This document shows, in pieces, positions 21,445-29,289 of a stretch of DNA of 64,000 nt. The DNA is from Neisseria dentiae. GTDB lineage: Bacteria > Pseudomonadota > Gammaproteobacteria > Burkholderiales > Neisseriaceae. Both the position numbers and the translations under genes were made by a program. A model generated the notes under the pieces. It saw nothing but the letters and a program-made list of their open reading frames with translations, was not told where the DNA came from and searched no databases. Location of the stretch: assembly GCF_014055005.1 (NCBI RefSeq), contig NZ_CP059570.1:2294001-2358000 (forward strand), in the 5' to 3' direction. Each line of letters begins with the position of its first letter. Position 1 is the first letter of the stretch.

Positions 21445-22038
21445 TTATTCCTGCGAGATATTGAGCGACTGCCAGCCGGAATCGAGCTGCCAGCTTTTCG
21501 ACGTGAGTGCGTTGATTTGAAACGGTTTGGGCAGTTGCGACGTGCTCAACGCCAAGCGGATTTCGGCCTTGGCCTCGCCTGCCTGCACGCCGCTGAGGGC
21601 GCCGCTGCCCAGCACCCGCCAGTTGGCTACTGCGCCCACGCCGCGCAGGGCGGTTTCCAAGCTGTTGTATTCTGTGGAAAACGTGCCGACGGCAACGCGG
21701 TAGCGGTTGGTTAGCGGATGGTAGGAGAGTTTGTATTGAATCGAGCTGTCGCTGCCCACCAGCTGGCCGAGCTTGAAGCGGTAGGCTGCTATCGTGGGGG
21801 CAGACAATTGATAATTCAGGGTAAACGTGAGCGGTACGCCTTGGTTGAGTGCCTGCTTGAGCTGGTCGGGCAAGTCGGTTTTGAAGCGGCTGCTCACCAG
21901 CATCTGCCCTGATGCGGTGAGTGTGGCCTGCATACGGGTCGCGCTGATGCCTTCTGCGGCCGTCTGAAAAGACACGGCCAGCAGAACGGGCAGCAACAGT
22001 AGTTTACTGTTTTTGAATAAGCGCGTAATAAAAGCCAT
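21445..22038 (-). CDS. DUF4390 periplasmic protein
   Basis: A 197-residue exported protein. I choose the ATG at 22038 because it gives a clear signal peptide (M-A-F-I-T-R-L-F-K-N then a hydrophobic run ending in T-A-A-E). The longer reading from 22134 would put 32 non-signal residues in front. The start lies inside the 3' end of rsmB (35-bp overlap), suggesting coupling. DUF4390 proteins are usually found directly ahead of ntrY-type kinases, as here, so a sensory or envelope link is plausible, but no function is established. Confidence 0.8.
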   Translation of the reverse strand: MAFITRLFKNSKLLLLPVLLAVSFQTAAEGISATRMQATLTASGQMLVSSRFKTDLPDQLKQALNQGVPLTFTLNYQLSAPTIAAYRFKLGQLVGSDSSIQYKLSYHPLTNRYRVAVGTFSTEYNSLETALRGVGAVANWRVLGSGALSGVQAGEAKAEIRLALSTSQLPKPFQINALTSKSWQLDSGWQSLNISQE

Positions 22039-23263
22039 CTTGCTGTTTGTTGGGTAAAAGCACGCGCGATTGCACGCATTCGGCATCGGCGTGGCGGTTG
22101 AGGAATTTTTGCAGCTGCTGTTCGTTTTCTTCAACGAAAACCGAACAGGTGGCCAACAGCATCCTGCCGTTTTTCGTCAGGGTCTGCCACAGCGCGTCGA
22201 GCAGTTTTTCCTGCTGCCGCGCGGTTTTGGCGGCATCGCCGGGGCGGCGCAGCCATTTGATGTCGGGGTTGCGCCGCACCACGCCGGAGGCGGTGCAGGG
22301 AACGTCGGCCAGTATGGCGTCGAAAGGGCGGCCGTCATACCATGCGTTTAAATCCTGCGCGTCGGCGCATTTTAAAGAGGCCGTCTGAAAACCCAGTCTG
22401 TTTAAGTTGTCGGCCACTCTTTTCAGACGGCCTGCATCGATATCCAAAGCGGTAACTTCGCAATCGGCCAGCTCCAATATATGGCCGGTTTTGCCGCCGG
22501 GCGCGGCGCAGGCATCCAAAATGCGCTCGCCGTGCTGCGGGTTCAAAATATAGGCCGCCTGCTGGGCGCCGAAATCCTGCACCGACACGAGGCCGTCTGA
22601 AAAACCGGGCAGGCGGGCAACCGGCACGGCTTCTTCAAGCATCACGGCGTAATCGTCCAACACTTTTCCCGCCAAGCCTGCCTGCGCCAGCGCGGCCGTA
22701 TAACCTTCGGCATTGCTGCGGCGGCGGTTAACGCGCAAAACCATCGGCGGGTGCAACTGCCAGGCAGCGGCCATATTGTGCCAATGCTTGGGATAGTGGT
22801 TTTGCAGATACCGTATCCACCATTCGGGTAGGTTGTATTTCGCCACATCATTGTGTTTGCAGGCTGCCGCCAGTTTGTCGCGCTCGCGCAAAAAACGGCG
22901 CAGGATGGCGTTGGCGAAAGAACGGTATTGCCCTTTGCCGATTTTGGCGATTTCTTCCACCGCTTCGTTCACCACGGCATGGGGTGCATTGCGGGTGTAG
23001 TGCAGCTGGTAGAGCGCCGCCAGCAGCAGGCTTTCGAGCTGCGGGTTGGTAATCGGTTTGGCAAGCATCTTGCCGAGCATGAATTTCAGGCTGCCGTTAT
23101 GGCGCTGGCAGCCGTAGGCGATGTCTTGCAAAGCGCCGCTTTCCTGCTGGCTCAAATCGGGATGGCCGGCACGGATGGCGGCCAACACGTCTTGCAGATT
23201 CTGCCCTGCCGCTACCGCCGCTATGCTTTGGGCGGCGAGTTTCTGCGCCAAGGCCATGCTCAC
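22004..23263 (-). CDS. rsmB: 16S rRNA m5C967 methyltransferase RsmB
   Basis: A 419-residue rRNA methyltransferase. The N-terminal NusB-like domain (about 1-140) binds RNA. The C-terminal SAM-dependent domain has D-A-C-A-A-P-G-G-K-T near residue 250, the catalytic P-C-T-A-S-G-V motif near residue 325, and the second cysteine motif A-T-C-S-V-F near residue 370. Two DUS copies lie inside the coding region. Its ATG overlaps the fmt stop by four bases (ATGA). Confidence 0.95.
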   Translation of the reverse strand: MSMALAQKLAAQSIAAVAAGQNLQDVLAAIRAGHPDLSQQESGALQDIAYGCQRHNGSLKFMLGKMLAKPITNPQLESLLLAALYQLHYTRNAPHAVVNEAVEEIAKIGKGQYRSFANAILRRFLRERDKLAAACKHNDVAKYNLPEWWIRYLQNHYPKHWHNMAAAWQLHPPMVLRVNRRRSNAEGYTAALAQAGLAGKVLDDYAVMLEEAVPVARLPGFSDGLVSVQDFGAQQAAYILNPQHGERILDACAAPGGKTGHILELADCEVTALDIDAGRLKRVADNLNRLGFQTASLKCADAQDLNAWYDGRPFDAILADVPCTASGVVRRNPDIKWLRRPGDAAKTARQQEKLLDALWQTLTKNGRMLLATCSVFVEENEQQLQKFLNRHADAECVQSRVLLPNKQQDGFYYALIQKQ

Positions 23264-24183
23264 AACTGTTCTCCCGCTTCTATACGGTTGCCCGCTGCAA
23301 AAGCGGCGATATTCATACGCTTGCTGCCGGCGGGCTGCAATTCGGTAATTTTCAAAGCCTGATCGCCGCAGGCCACAATCAGGCCGTCTGAACCGCAGTG
23401 CAGCACTTCGCCCGCTTTGCTACTCTGCGCCACTGTTTCGGCCCGCCAGATTTTCAGGGGTTTGCCTTGATATTCGGTCCACGCACCGGGCACGGGGTTA
23501 AAAGCGCGGATTTTGCGCTCGACCGCCGCGGCCGGCTCGCTCCAAACGATTTTGGCTTCTTCTTTGCTCAATTTCTGCGCATACGTTACACCGTTTTCAG
23601 GCTGGGGTATGCTTTTCAGACGGCCTTCCTGCTGCAAACGTTGTAAATCAGCCACAATTGCCCGGGCACCGATTTCGGCCAAAGCATCGTGCACGTTTTG
23701 GGCGGTGTCTGCCGTTTTGATGGCGTAGCGGTGTTCGCTGACCACATTGCCGGTGTCCAAACCCGCATCCATCTGCATGATGCACACGCCGGTTTCGGCA
23801 TCGCCTGCTTCGATCGCACGCTGTATCGGCGCCGCACCGCGCCAGCGCGGCAGTAGAGAGGCATGGATGTTCAAGCAGCCGTGTTGCAGAATATCGAGCA
23901 CGGCCTGCGGCAAAATCAGGCCATAGGCGGCCACCACCATCACATCGGCGTGTTGTTTGCGCAACAGTTCCTGCGCTTCTTCATTGCGCAGGCTCGGCGG
24001 CTGGGCAACGGTCAGCCCCAAATCAAGCGCAGCCTGCTTAACCGGGCTTGCCTGCAACTGCATACCGCGCCCCTTGGGGCGGTCGGGTTGGGTTAACACC
24101 AGCGGAATCTCAAAGCCCGCCGCTGCAATGGCTTTCAGGGCGGAAGCGGCAAAATCGGGGGTGCCTGCAAAAATAACTTTCAT
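23260..24183 (-). CDS. fmt: Methionyl-tRNA formyltransferase
   Basis: A 307-residue enzyme that formylates initiator Met-tRNA with 10-formyl-THF. The catalytic region has the N-I-H-A-S-L-L-P-R-W-R-G-A-A-P-I-Q-R-A-I signature near residue 110 (Asn, His) and the D-A-G-L-D-T-G segment (Asp) near residue 145. The C-terminal OB-like domain carries K-I-R-A-F-N-P-V-P-G-A-W. It sits between def and rsmB as in many proteobacteria. Confidence 0.97.
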   Translation of the reverse strand: MKVIFAGTPDFAASALKAIAAAGFEIPLVLTQPDRPKGRGMQLQASPVKQAALDLGLTVAQPPSLRNEEAQELLRKQHADVMVVAAYGLILPQAVLDILQHGCLNIHASLLPRWRGAAPIQRAIEAGDAETGVCIMQMDAGLDTGNVVSEHRYAIKTADTAQNVHDALAEIGARAIVADLQRLQQEGRLKSIPQPENGVTYAQKLSKEEAKIVWSEPAAAVERKIRAFNPVPGAWTEYQGKPLKIWRAETVAQSSKAGEVLHCGSDGLIVACGDQALKITELQPAGSKRMNIAAFAAGNRIEAGEQL

Positions 24184-24208
24184 ATTGATAGATAGGCCGT
24201 CTGAAAGG

Positions 24209-24712
24209 TTATAGATTGTGTTTCTGGCGCTTTTTCAGCTTGGTTTTGATGCGGTTCTGCTTCAGCTGCGACAAGTGCTCCACAAACACTTTCCCCATCA
24301 GGTGGTCGAGTTCGTGCTGTATGCAGATGGCCAGCAGGCCGTCGGCTTCGAGGGTGAATTTCTCGCCGTTTTCGTTGAGTGCCTCAACGGTTACGCGCTC
24401 GGCACGGGTTACGGTGTCGTAAATGCCGGGCACGGAAAGGCAGCCTTCTTCATAAGTGGTTTCGCCGTCTTTATGCGTGATAACGGGGTTGATAAACACA
24501 CGCGGTTCGCTTTTATCTTCGGTTAAATCCATCACCACCACCCGCTCGTGCACATCAACCTGCGTGGCCGCCAAGCCGATACCGCGCGCTTCATACATGG
24601 TTTCGAACATATTGGCCACCAGCGTTTTGATGCGCCCGTCCACCTCGGCCACCGGCGCGGCAACCTTGTGCAGACGCTCGTCGGGATACTGGAGAATGTT
24701 AAGTAATGCCAT
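24209..24712 (-). CDS. def: Peptide deformylase
   Basis: A 167-residue metalloenzyme that removes the formyl group from nascent chains. Motif I G-I-G-L-A-A-T-Q (near 45), motif II E-G-C-L-S-V-P (near 90, metal-binding Cys) and motif III Q-H-E-L-D-H-L (near 134, two metal-binding His and the catalytic Glu) are intact. It is first in def-fmt-rsmB and divergent from the LysM gene; the 154-bp gap between them should hold both promoters. Confidence 0.97.
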   Translation of the reverse strand: MALLNILQYPDERLHKVAAPVAEVDGRIKTLVANMFETMYEARGIGLAATQVDVHERVVVMDLTEDKSEPRVFINPVITHKDGETTYEEGCLSVPGIYDTVTRAERVTVEALNENGEKFTLEADGLLAICIQHELDHLMGKVFVEHLSQLKQNRIKTKLKKRQKHNL

Positions 24713-24866
24713 AATTTAATCTCAAATGTAAAAATATGTGTGCTTAATGCTATGATAACGGCAATATTAGGTGGTAAAATATCACCCATGATTTCATAGG
24801 GCGGCCAAGCCCAACCGTTAACAGCTAATTAAAGATAACCGCTTCCGATTTCAAGGGGAACAACTC

Positions 24867-26147
24867 ATGCAAAAACATATTATAACCTTGCTTTGCGCCG
24901 CAGGTTTGGCAATTTCCGGCCAAGCCGCGGCCGCCGCTCTGAAAGTGCGCCCCGACGCACCCCAGCGCTATGTGGTGAAGCAGGGCGACACTTTGTGGGG
25001 CATTTCGGGCAAATACCTTTACAGCCCGTGGCAATGGAACCGCCTGTGGGGCGCCAACCGCAACGCCGTGCGCAACCCGCATATGATTTACCCCGGCCAG
25101 GTGCTGGTGTTGCGTTATGTCAACGGCCGCCCGGTATTGGGCTTCGACAAGGCCGCCTCCTACCGCGAAGGCAACATCCCCGTAGTCAAACTGGCGCCGC
25201 GCGTGCGCGAGATGTCGGCCGGCTACGGCATCCAAACCGTTAACGTAAACTTCTACCGCATGTTTATGCAGCATCCGCAAGTGATCCCGCAGATGCAGAC
25301 CCAAGACGCGCCGCGCCTGATCGACGGCCCCGACAACCGTATGCTCTACAGCAAAGGCGACCGTGTGTACGCCTACGGCATCACCGAACCCGGCCGCTAT
25401 CTGGTTTACCGCGCGGTTAAAGACATCACCGACCCCGACACCAAAAAATACCTCGGCCAGGAAGTAGTGTTCAGCGGCATCGTGAGCACCCTGCCCTACA
25501 CCAACAGCGCGCTGGATGCCCGCAGCGAAAAAGACGCCGGCTCGCTGCCCGACAACGAATACTACACCCGCCTGCACCCGCTGGTGAAAGTGCCCACTCA
25601 AACCGCACAGCCTTTGGTGGTGGAAGAAGCCGTTTCCGAAGTGCGCAAAGGCGATTTCCTGCTGAAAATGACCGACGAAGGCGACAGCTTCCAAATGATG
25701 CCGCACGCTCCCAGCCGCCATATCGATGCCAAAGTGGTATCGATTTTCAACGGCATCGGCGAAGCAGGCCAGTTCCAAACCATCACGCTCAACAAAGGCG
25801 AGGCCGACGGCTTGGACAAAGGCACCGTATTGGGCCTGTACAAACGCAGCCGCCAAGTGAAAGTGGATTTGGAAAACGGCAAACAAGGCGGCCGCAGCGT
25901 GGTGAAATATGTGTCGATTCCCGCCGAAGAAGCCGGCTTGGCGATGGTTTACCGAACCAGCCAAAACCTGGCCTCGGCCATTATTCTGGAAAGCCTGACC
26001 AGCATCAGCATCGGCGACACCGCATCCGAACCCGGCCAAGATTTGGACAATATGGCCAACGACACCCCGCACGCCCCGAATGTGCCGCAGGAATCGCACG
26101 ATACCGAATACAACGAATACAACATCAAAAGCAATATCAACCCCTGA
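24867..26147 (+). CDS. Exported LysM-domain protein
   Basis: A 426-residue protein with a signal peptide ending S-G-Q-A-A-A-A (near residue 23) and one LysM domain right after it (Y-V-V-K-Q-G-D-T-L-W-G-I-S and P-H-M-I-Y-P-G-Q-V-L, about residues 35-85), which binds peptidoglycan. The remaining 330 residues are a conserved region of unknown fold that neisserial orthologues next to def also have. The start follows AAGGGGAA. It is monocistronic, with a terminator at 26183. Confidence 0.9.
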   Translation: MQKHIITLLCAAGLAISGQAAAAALKVRPDAPQRYVVKQGDTLWGISGKYLYSPWQWNRLWGANRNAVRNPHMIYPGQVLVLRYVNGRPVLGFDKAASYREGNIPVVKLAPRVREMSAGYGIQTVNVNFYRMFMQHPQVIPQMQTQDAPRLIDGPDNRMLYSKGDRVYAYGITEPGRYLVYRAVKDITDPDTKKYLGQEVVFSGIVSTLPYTNSALDARSEKDAGSLPDNEYYTRLHPLVKVPTQTAQPLVVEEAVSEVRKGDFLLKMTDEGDSFQMMPHAPSRHIDAKVVSIFNGIGEAGQFQTITLNKGEADGLDKGTVLGLYKRSRQVKVDLENGKQGGRSVVKYVSIPAEEAGLAMVYRTSQNLASAIILESLTSISIGDTASEPGQDLDNMANDTPHAPNVPQESHDTEYNEYNIKSNINP

Positions 26148-26182
26148 TAAAGCAGCCAACCGGCCTCAGCAGAGGCCGCCTG

Positions 26183-26212
26183 AAAAAAGCACGCGGCCAA
26201 GCGTGCTTTTTT
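26183..26212 (+). terminator. Rho-independent terminator of the LysM gene
   Basis: AAAAAAGCACGC pairs with GCGTGCTTTTTT across the loop GGCCAA, about 35 bases past the stop. Confidence 0.88.
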
Positions 26213-26570
26213 GTTGCCGTTTTCACCACACATTCACACTTCTGCAACACTAGGACCAAACCTTTACAAAACTCAAGAACCAACCCTGAAATCTGGTCTG
26301 CCGCCATGCCCGCGCCGACGCAAGCCTACCCAAAATTTAACAACATATTGAAATATAAAAACTATTTAACAAAATCACAGATTCCCACCCATGCAGAAAC
26401 AGCAGCGGTTAAGAATTTTTCAGACGGCATGAACAAGTTTTGCCAAAAGCCGTGTGTAAATAAAACTTCAAAGTGATTAACAAACCATTACAAAAAAGAT
26501 AGAATTGCAAACATAAAAAATATCACCGGCATTATTAAATACCGAATGCAAACATAACGGGGTCTAAGCC
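26213..26570. other. AT-rich intergenic region ahead of dprA
   Basis: These 358 bases hold a single DUS-type sequence near 26418 (TTTTTCAGACGGCAT, the AT-DUS spelling), a relic of a GACC-type repeat end (ACCAAACCTTTACAAAA near 26253), and otherwise A/T-rich sequence with no coding capacity that I can support. The dprA promoter is probably in its last 100 bases. Confidence 0.5.
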
Positions 26571-27716
26571 ATGAACGATTCAGAACGATACGCCTGGATA
26601 CAGCTTGCGCTCACCCCTTATGTGGGCGCAGAAAGTTTTTTGGCACTGATACGGCATTACGGCTCCGCCAAGGCCGCTTTGGCAGCACCTGCCGAAACCG
26701 TGCGGAAACTGGTTTGCCACAAACAGGCCGTTGCCGCGTGGGAAGGGGATAACGCGCAGGCCACGGCCGCCGCAGAAGCGGCCTTGGCATGGGAAGAGCA
26801 GGAGCATTGCCGTTTGATGCTGCTTGGCGACAGCGATTTCCCCCTAATGTTAACCGAAGGTATCACGCCGCCGCCGCTGCTGTTTTTACGCGGCCGCAGC
26901 GAGTTACTGCACCGGCCCGCCGTCGCCATCGTCGGCAGCCGCCACGCCACACCTCAGGCAGTGCGGATTGCCCGCGATTTCGGCCAAGCCCTGAGCGAAA
27001 AAGGGATAACCGTGGTTTCGGGCATGGCTTCCGGCATCGACACCGCAGCGCATCAGGGTGCCTTGCAGGCAAACGGCGGCACCGTCACCGTTTGGGGAAC
27101 GGGGATAGACCGCATTTATCCGCAAACGAATAAAGCGCTGGCCTATCAGATTGCCGAACAAGGTTTGGTGATCAGCGAGTTTCCGCTGGGCACCCGCCCG
27201 TTAGCCGGTAATTTCCCGCGCCGCAACCGCCTGATTGCCGCCCTGTCACAAGCCGTTTTGGTGGTGGAAGCCGCGCCCGAATCCGGTTCGCTGATTACCG
27301 CCAAACTGGCCGCAGAAATGGGGCGCGAAGTGATGGCCGTTCCCGGTTCCATCGACAACCCGCACAGTAAAGGCTGCCACAAGCTGATAAAAGAAGGCGC
27401 CAAGCTGGTGGAATGCTTGGACGATATCGTTCAGGAATGCCCGCAGTTATTGCAGTACACACCGCCCGAACGCCCTGCCCAGCAGGCGGTTCGGAACACC
27501 GCACAACACGATGAAAACGCAGTAGCGGCCGTGTCTGCCGAACAGCCCGCCGAGCACCCGCTCCTAACGGCTTTAGGCTACAGCCCGGCACACCCCGACA
27601 GCCTGGCGCAGGCCCTCAACCTGCCCGCAGCCGAAATCTACGCACAATTGCTTGAGCTCGAGCTGGAAAACCGGGTTGCCGCCTTGCCGGGCGGACGCTA
27701 CCAGCGGGTTAAATAA
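26571..27716 (+). CDS. dprA: DNA-processing protein DprA
   Basis: A 381-residue protein that protects incoming single-stranded DNA and loads RecA during natural transformation. It has an N-terminal SAM-like helical part. The central Rossmann-like core has V-A-I-V-G-S-R-H-A-T near residue 115, S-G-M-A-S-G-I-D-T-A-A-H near 150, and F-P-R-R-N-R-L-I-A-A-L and G-S-L-I-T-A-K near 215-245. A C-terminal winged-helix domain begins near residue 325. This fits a competent organism in DNA full of uptake sequences. It is followed 19 bp later by smg, as in most proteobacteria. Confidence 0.96.
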   Translation: MNDSERYAWIQLALTPYVGAESFLALIRHYGSAKAALAAPAETVRKLVCHKQAVAAWEGDNAQATAAAEAALAWEEQEHCRLMLLGDSDFPLMLTEGITPPPLLFLRGRSELLHRPAVAIVGSRHATPQAVRIARDFGQALSEKGITVVSGMASGIDTAAHQGALQANGGTVTVWGTGIDRIYPQTNKALAYQIAEQGLVISEFPLGTRPLAGNFPRRNRLIAALSQAVLVVEAAPESGSLITAKLAAEMGREVMAVPGSIDNPHSKGCHKLIKEGAKLVECLDDIVQECPQLLQYTPPERPAQQAVRNTAQHDENAVAAVSAEQPAEHPLLTALGYSPAHPDSLAQALNLPAAEIYAQLLELELENRVAALPGGRYQRVK

Positions 27717-27735
27717 CAAAAAACAAGGAACCATC

Positions 27736-28191
27736 ATGGCTGATGTTATCGCCTTTTTAATCAAACACTTTTACGATTTAGACGCCTGCCCCGCCCCATC
27801 GGACCTGGGGCAGATTCTGGAAGACATCGGTTTCAGCGATTTGGAAATCAACCAAGCCCTGATGTTGCTCGAGGTGCTGGCCAACAGCCCCGAAGTTGCC
27901 GAAACCCGTTACAGCAGCGGCGCCATGCGCGTTTACCACCACGAAGAGTTGGACGCGCTGCCGCATGATGTGATCAACCTGCTCTACTTCTTAGACCGCG
28001 CCGAAGCCATCAACGGCGAACAGCGCGAATTTGTGGTACACGCCTTGGCGCACCTGCCGGCCGAAGACATTACCGTCGATATGGCCAAAGTGCTCACGCT
28101 GCTGGTTTTGTGGGCGCACAAATCGGAGCTGCCCGCCCTGATCGGCGCAGAGCTGATGATGGCGCTGCACGGCAAAGCCGTGATGCACTGA
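27736..28191 (+). CDS. smg: Smg/DUF494 family protein
   Basis: A 151-residue acidic protein beginning M-A-D-V-I-A-F-L-I-K-H-F-Y-D. The ATG at 27736 follows AAGGAACC and is the family start; an ORF reading from 27652 overlaps dprA in another frame and is not the gene. DUF494 (Smg) has no established function. It is almost always found between dprA and topA, as here. Confidence 0.9.
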   Translation: MADVIAFLIKHFYDLDACPAPSDLGQILEDIGFSDLEINQALMLLEVLANSPEVAETRYSSGAMRVYHHEELDALPHDVINLLYFLDRAEAINGEQREFVVHALAHLPAEDITVDMAKVLTLLVLWAHKSELPALIGAELMMALHGKAVMH

Positions 28192-28194
28192 AAC

Positions 28195-28311
28195 TATAGT
28201 GGATTAAAATAAGAATGCCGAAGTAGGGTAAAACGATTCTTTAGCATATCGCCCAATTGCAAGTTTGAATGCAGTTATTTCATTTCGGAGTTTTTATTTG
28301 AATTCACTATA
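28195..28311. mobile_element. Correia-like miniature element
   Basis: A 117-bp element with ends TATAGTGGATTAA and (inverted) TATAGTGAATTCA, flanked by TA, starting only four bases past the smg stop. The terminal 8-10 bases are those of Correia (CREE) elements. The interior does not resemble the classic Correia core, so this is a variant or a related MITE. Confidence 0.6.
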
Positions 28312-28461
28312 AAAACACGCAACCGGGCCTCCGCAAAGGCTTCAGGCTGAAAAAACACGGCAACCCGCCGGTTTGGGGGCATTGTCGGCGCCAAATACAT
28401 TAAAGGGAAAACCTGTGCGGTAACGTGCCCTCTGCCGCACGACGATAAGGGAGCAAACAGG

Positions 28462-28493
28462 AAGGCCGTCTGAACACATTTTCAGACGGCCTT
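28462..28493. terminator. Inverted DUS pair
   Basis: GAAGGCCGTCTGAA and its inverse with a short loop. It lies in the 653-bp gap between smg and the gene at 28845. I see no supported gene in 28494-28844; the GC-rich open frames there have no recognisable composition or start signal. Confidence 0.65.
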
Positions 28494-28844
28494 CGGGCAC
28501 CTGAAACACAATAAAAATACCATAGCAATAATTCAAACACTTACTTAGGGCGTTTCGTCAGAAAACGTTGAGGCGGTATTTTTGGTTAAAATCCGCTTCT
28601 CAAGCTTTCTGACGACACTCCCCGGCGGCAACAGGCGCAACCTGCGCCGCACGGAAAACCCAACCTCACCGCCGGCACCGGCTCCAACCGCTGCCGCACG
28701 CGCACGCAGCTTGCGGGCGCACCGAATACGTACGCCATCCGGCAACACCGGAAACGGCGTCTGCATTCGTGTGCCCGCCTGCTCCACAGACACACTCTCC
28801 CGCTTATATGTTTTGCAACACTTGATAAATATAAAACAGAGATT

Positions 28845-29117
28845 ATGTTACGCACACCATTGATTTACCTGATTTACGCTTCTGCACTTTCCATCGTGCT
28901 GACCTCGGTGGTGATGAGCACGCAAGTCGGCGACTGGCTGGCACGCATCACGCTGATTTTCCTGCCCGACTGCCAACTCCTGCTGCACAAAGGCATTTAC
29001 AACTTCCACACCGTTCCCCCCGCCCTTTCCGTCCACTTTTTATGGGGGCTGGCGGCGGTTTACCTCTACCGCAAACAAACCAAACCCGGCAAAAGGCCGT
29101 CTGAAACCGAAAAATAG
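28845..29117 (+). CDS. Small membrane protein of unknown function
   Basis: A 90-residue protein starting M-L-R-T-P-L-I-Y-L-I-Y. Two hydrophobic stretches (about 6-25 and 60-78) suggest two membrane helices with a short loop containing one Cys. I do not recognise a family. The C-terminal tail K-R-P-S-E-T-E-K is partly encoded by a DUS (AGGCCGTCTGAA reads as the frame for R-P-S-E). It is weaker than its neighbours but has a plausible start and a position in the smg-topA gap. Confidence 0.5.
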   Translation: MLRTPLIYLIYASALSIVLTSVVMSTQVGDWLARITLIFLPDCQLLLHKGIYNFHTVPPALSVHFLWGLAAVYLYRKQTKPGKRPSETEK

Positions 29118-29208
29118 TTTTGACAAGCCATAAAGCCGCATCATATAAATAATAATAGGCAGCGGCGGCAAGCCACCGGAACCGCCGCGCCGCACAACCA
29201 TAAAATAT

Positions 29209-29240
29209 TTTCAGACGGCCTCATTTCAGGCCGTCTGAAA
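29209..29240. repeat. Inverted DUS pair ahead of topA
   Basis: TTTTCAGACGGCC and AGGCCGTCTGAAA face each other across a six-base gap, about 50 bases ahead of the topA start. It may terminate transcription from the small gene upstream. Confidence 0.7.
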
Positions 29241-29289
29241 CACAAACTATTTTGATTTTGCTTGTTTGACAACATTCAGGAAACCGACC

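Noticed and set aside
24825..26159. 444-residue minus-strand open frame
   Set aside because: Antisense of the LysM gene, which has a signal peptide, a LysM domain and a good ribosome-binding site on the plus strand.
28545..28863. Several 80-95-residue open frames in the GC-rich stretch before 28845
   Set aside because: They overlap each other on both strands, have Arg/Ala-rich composition, and lack start signals or family likeness.
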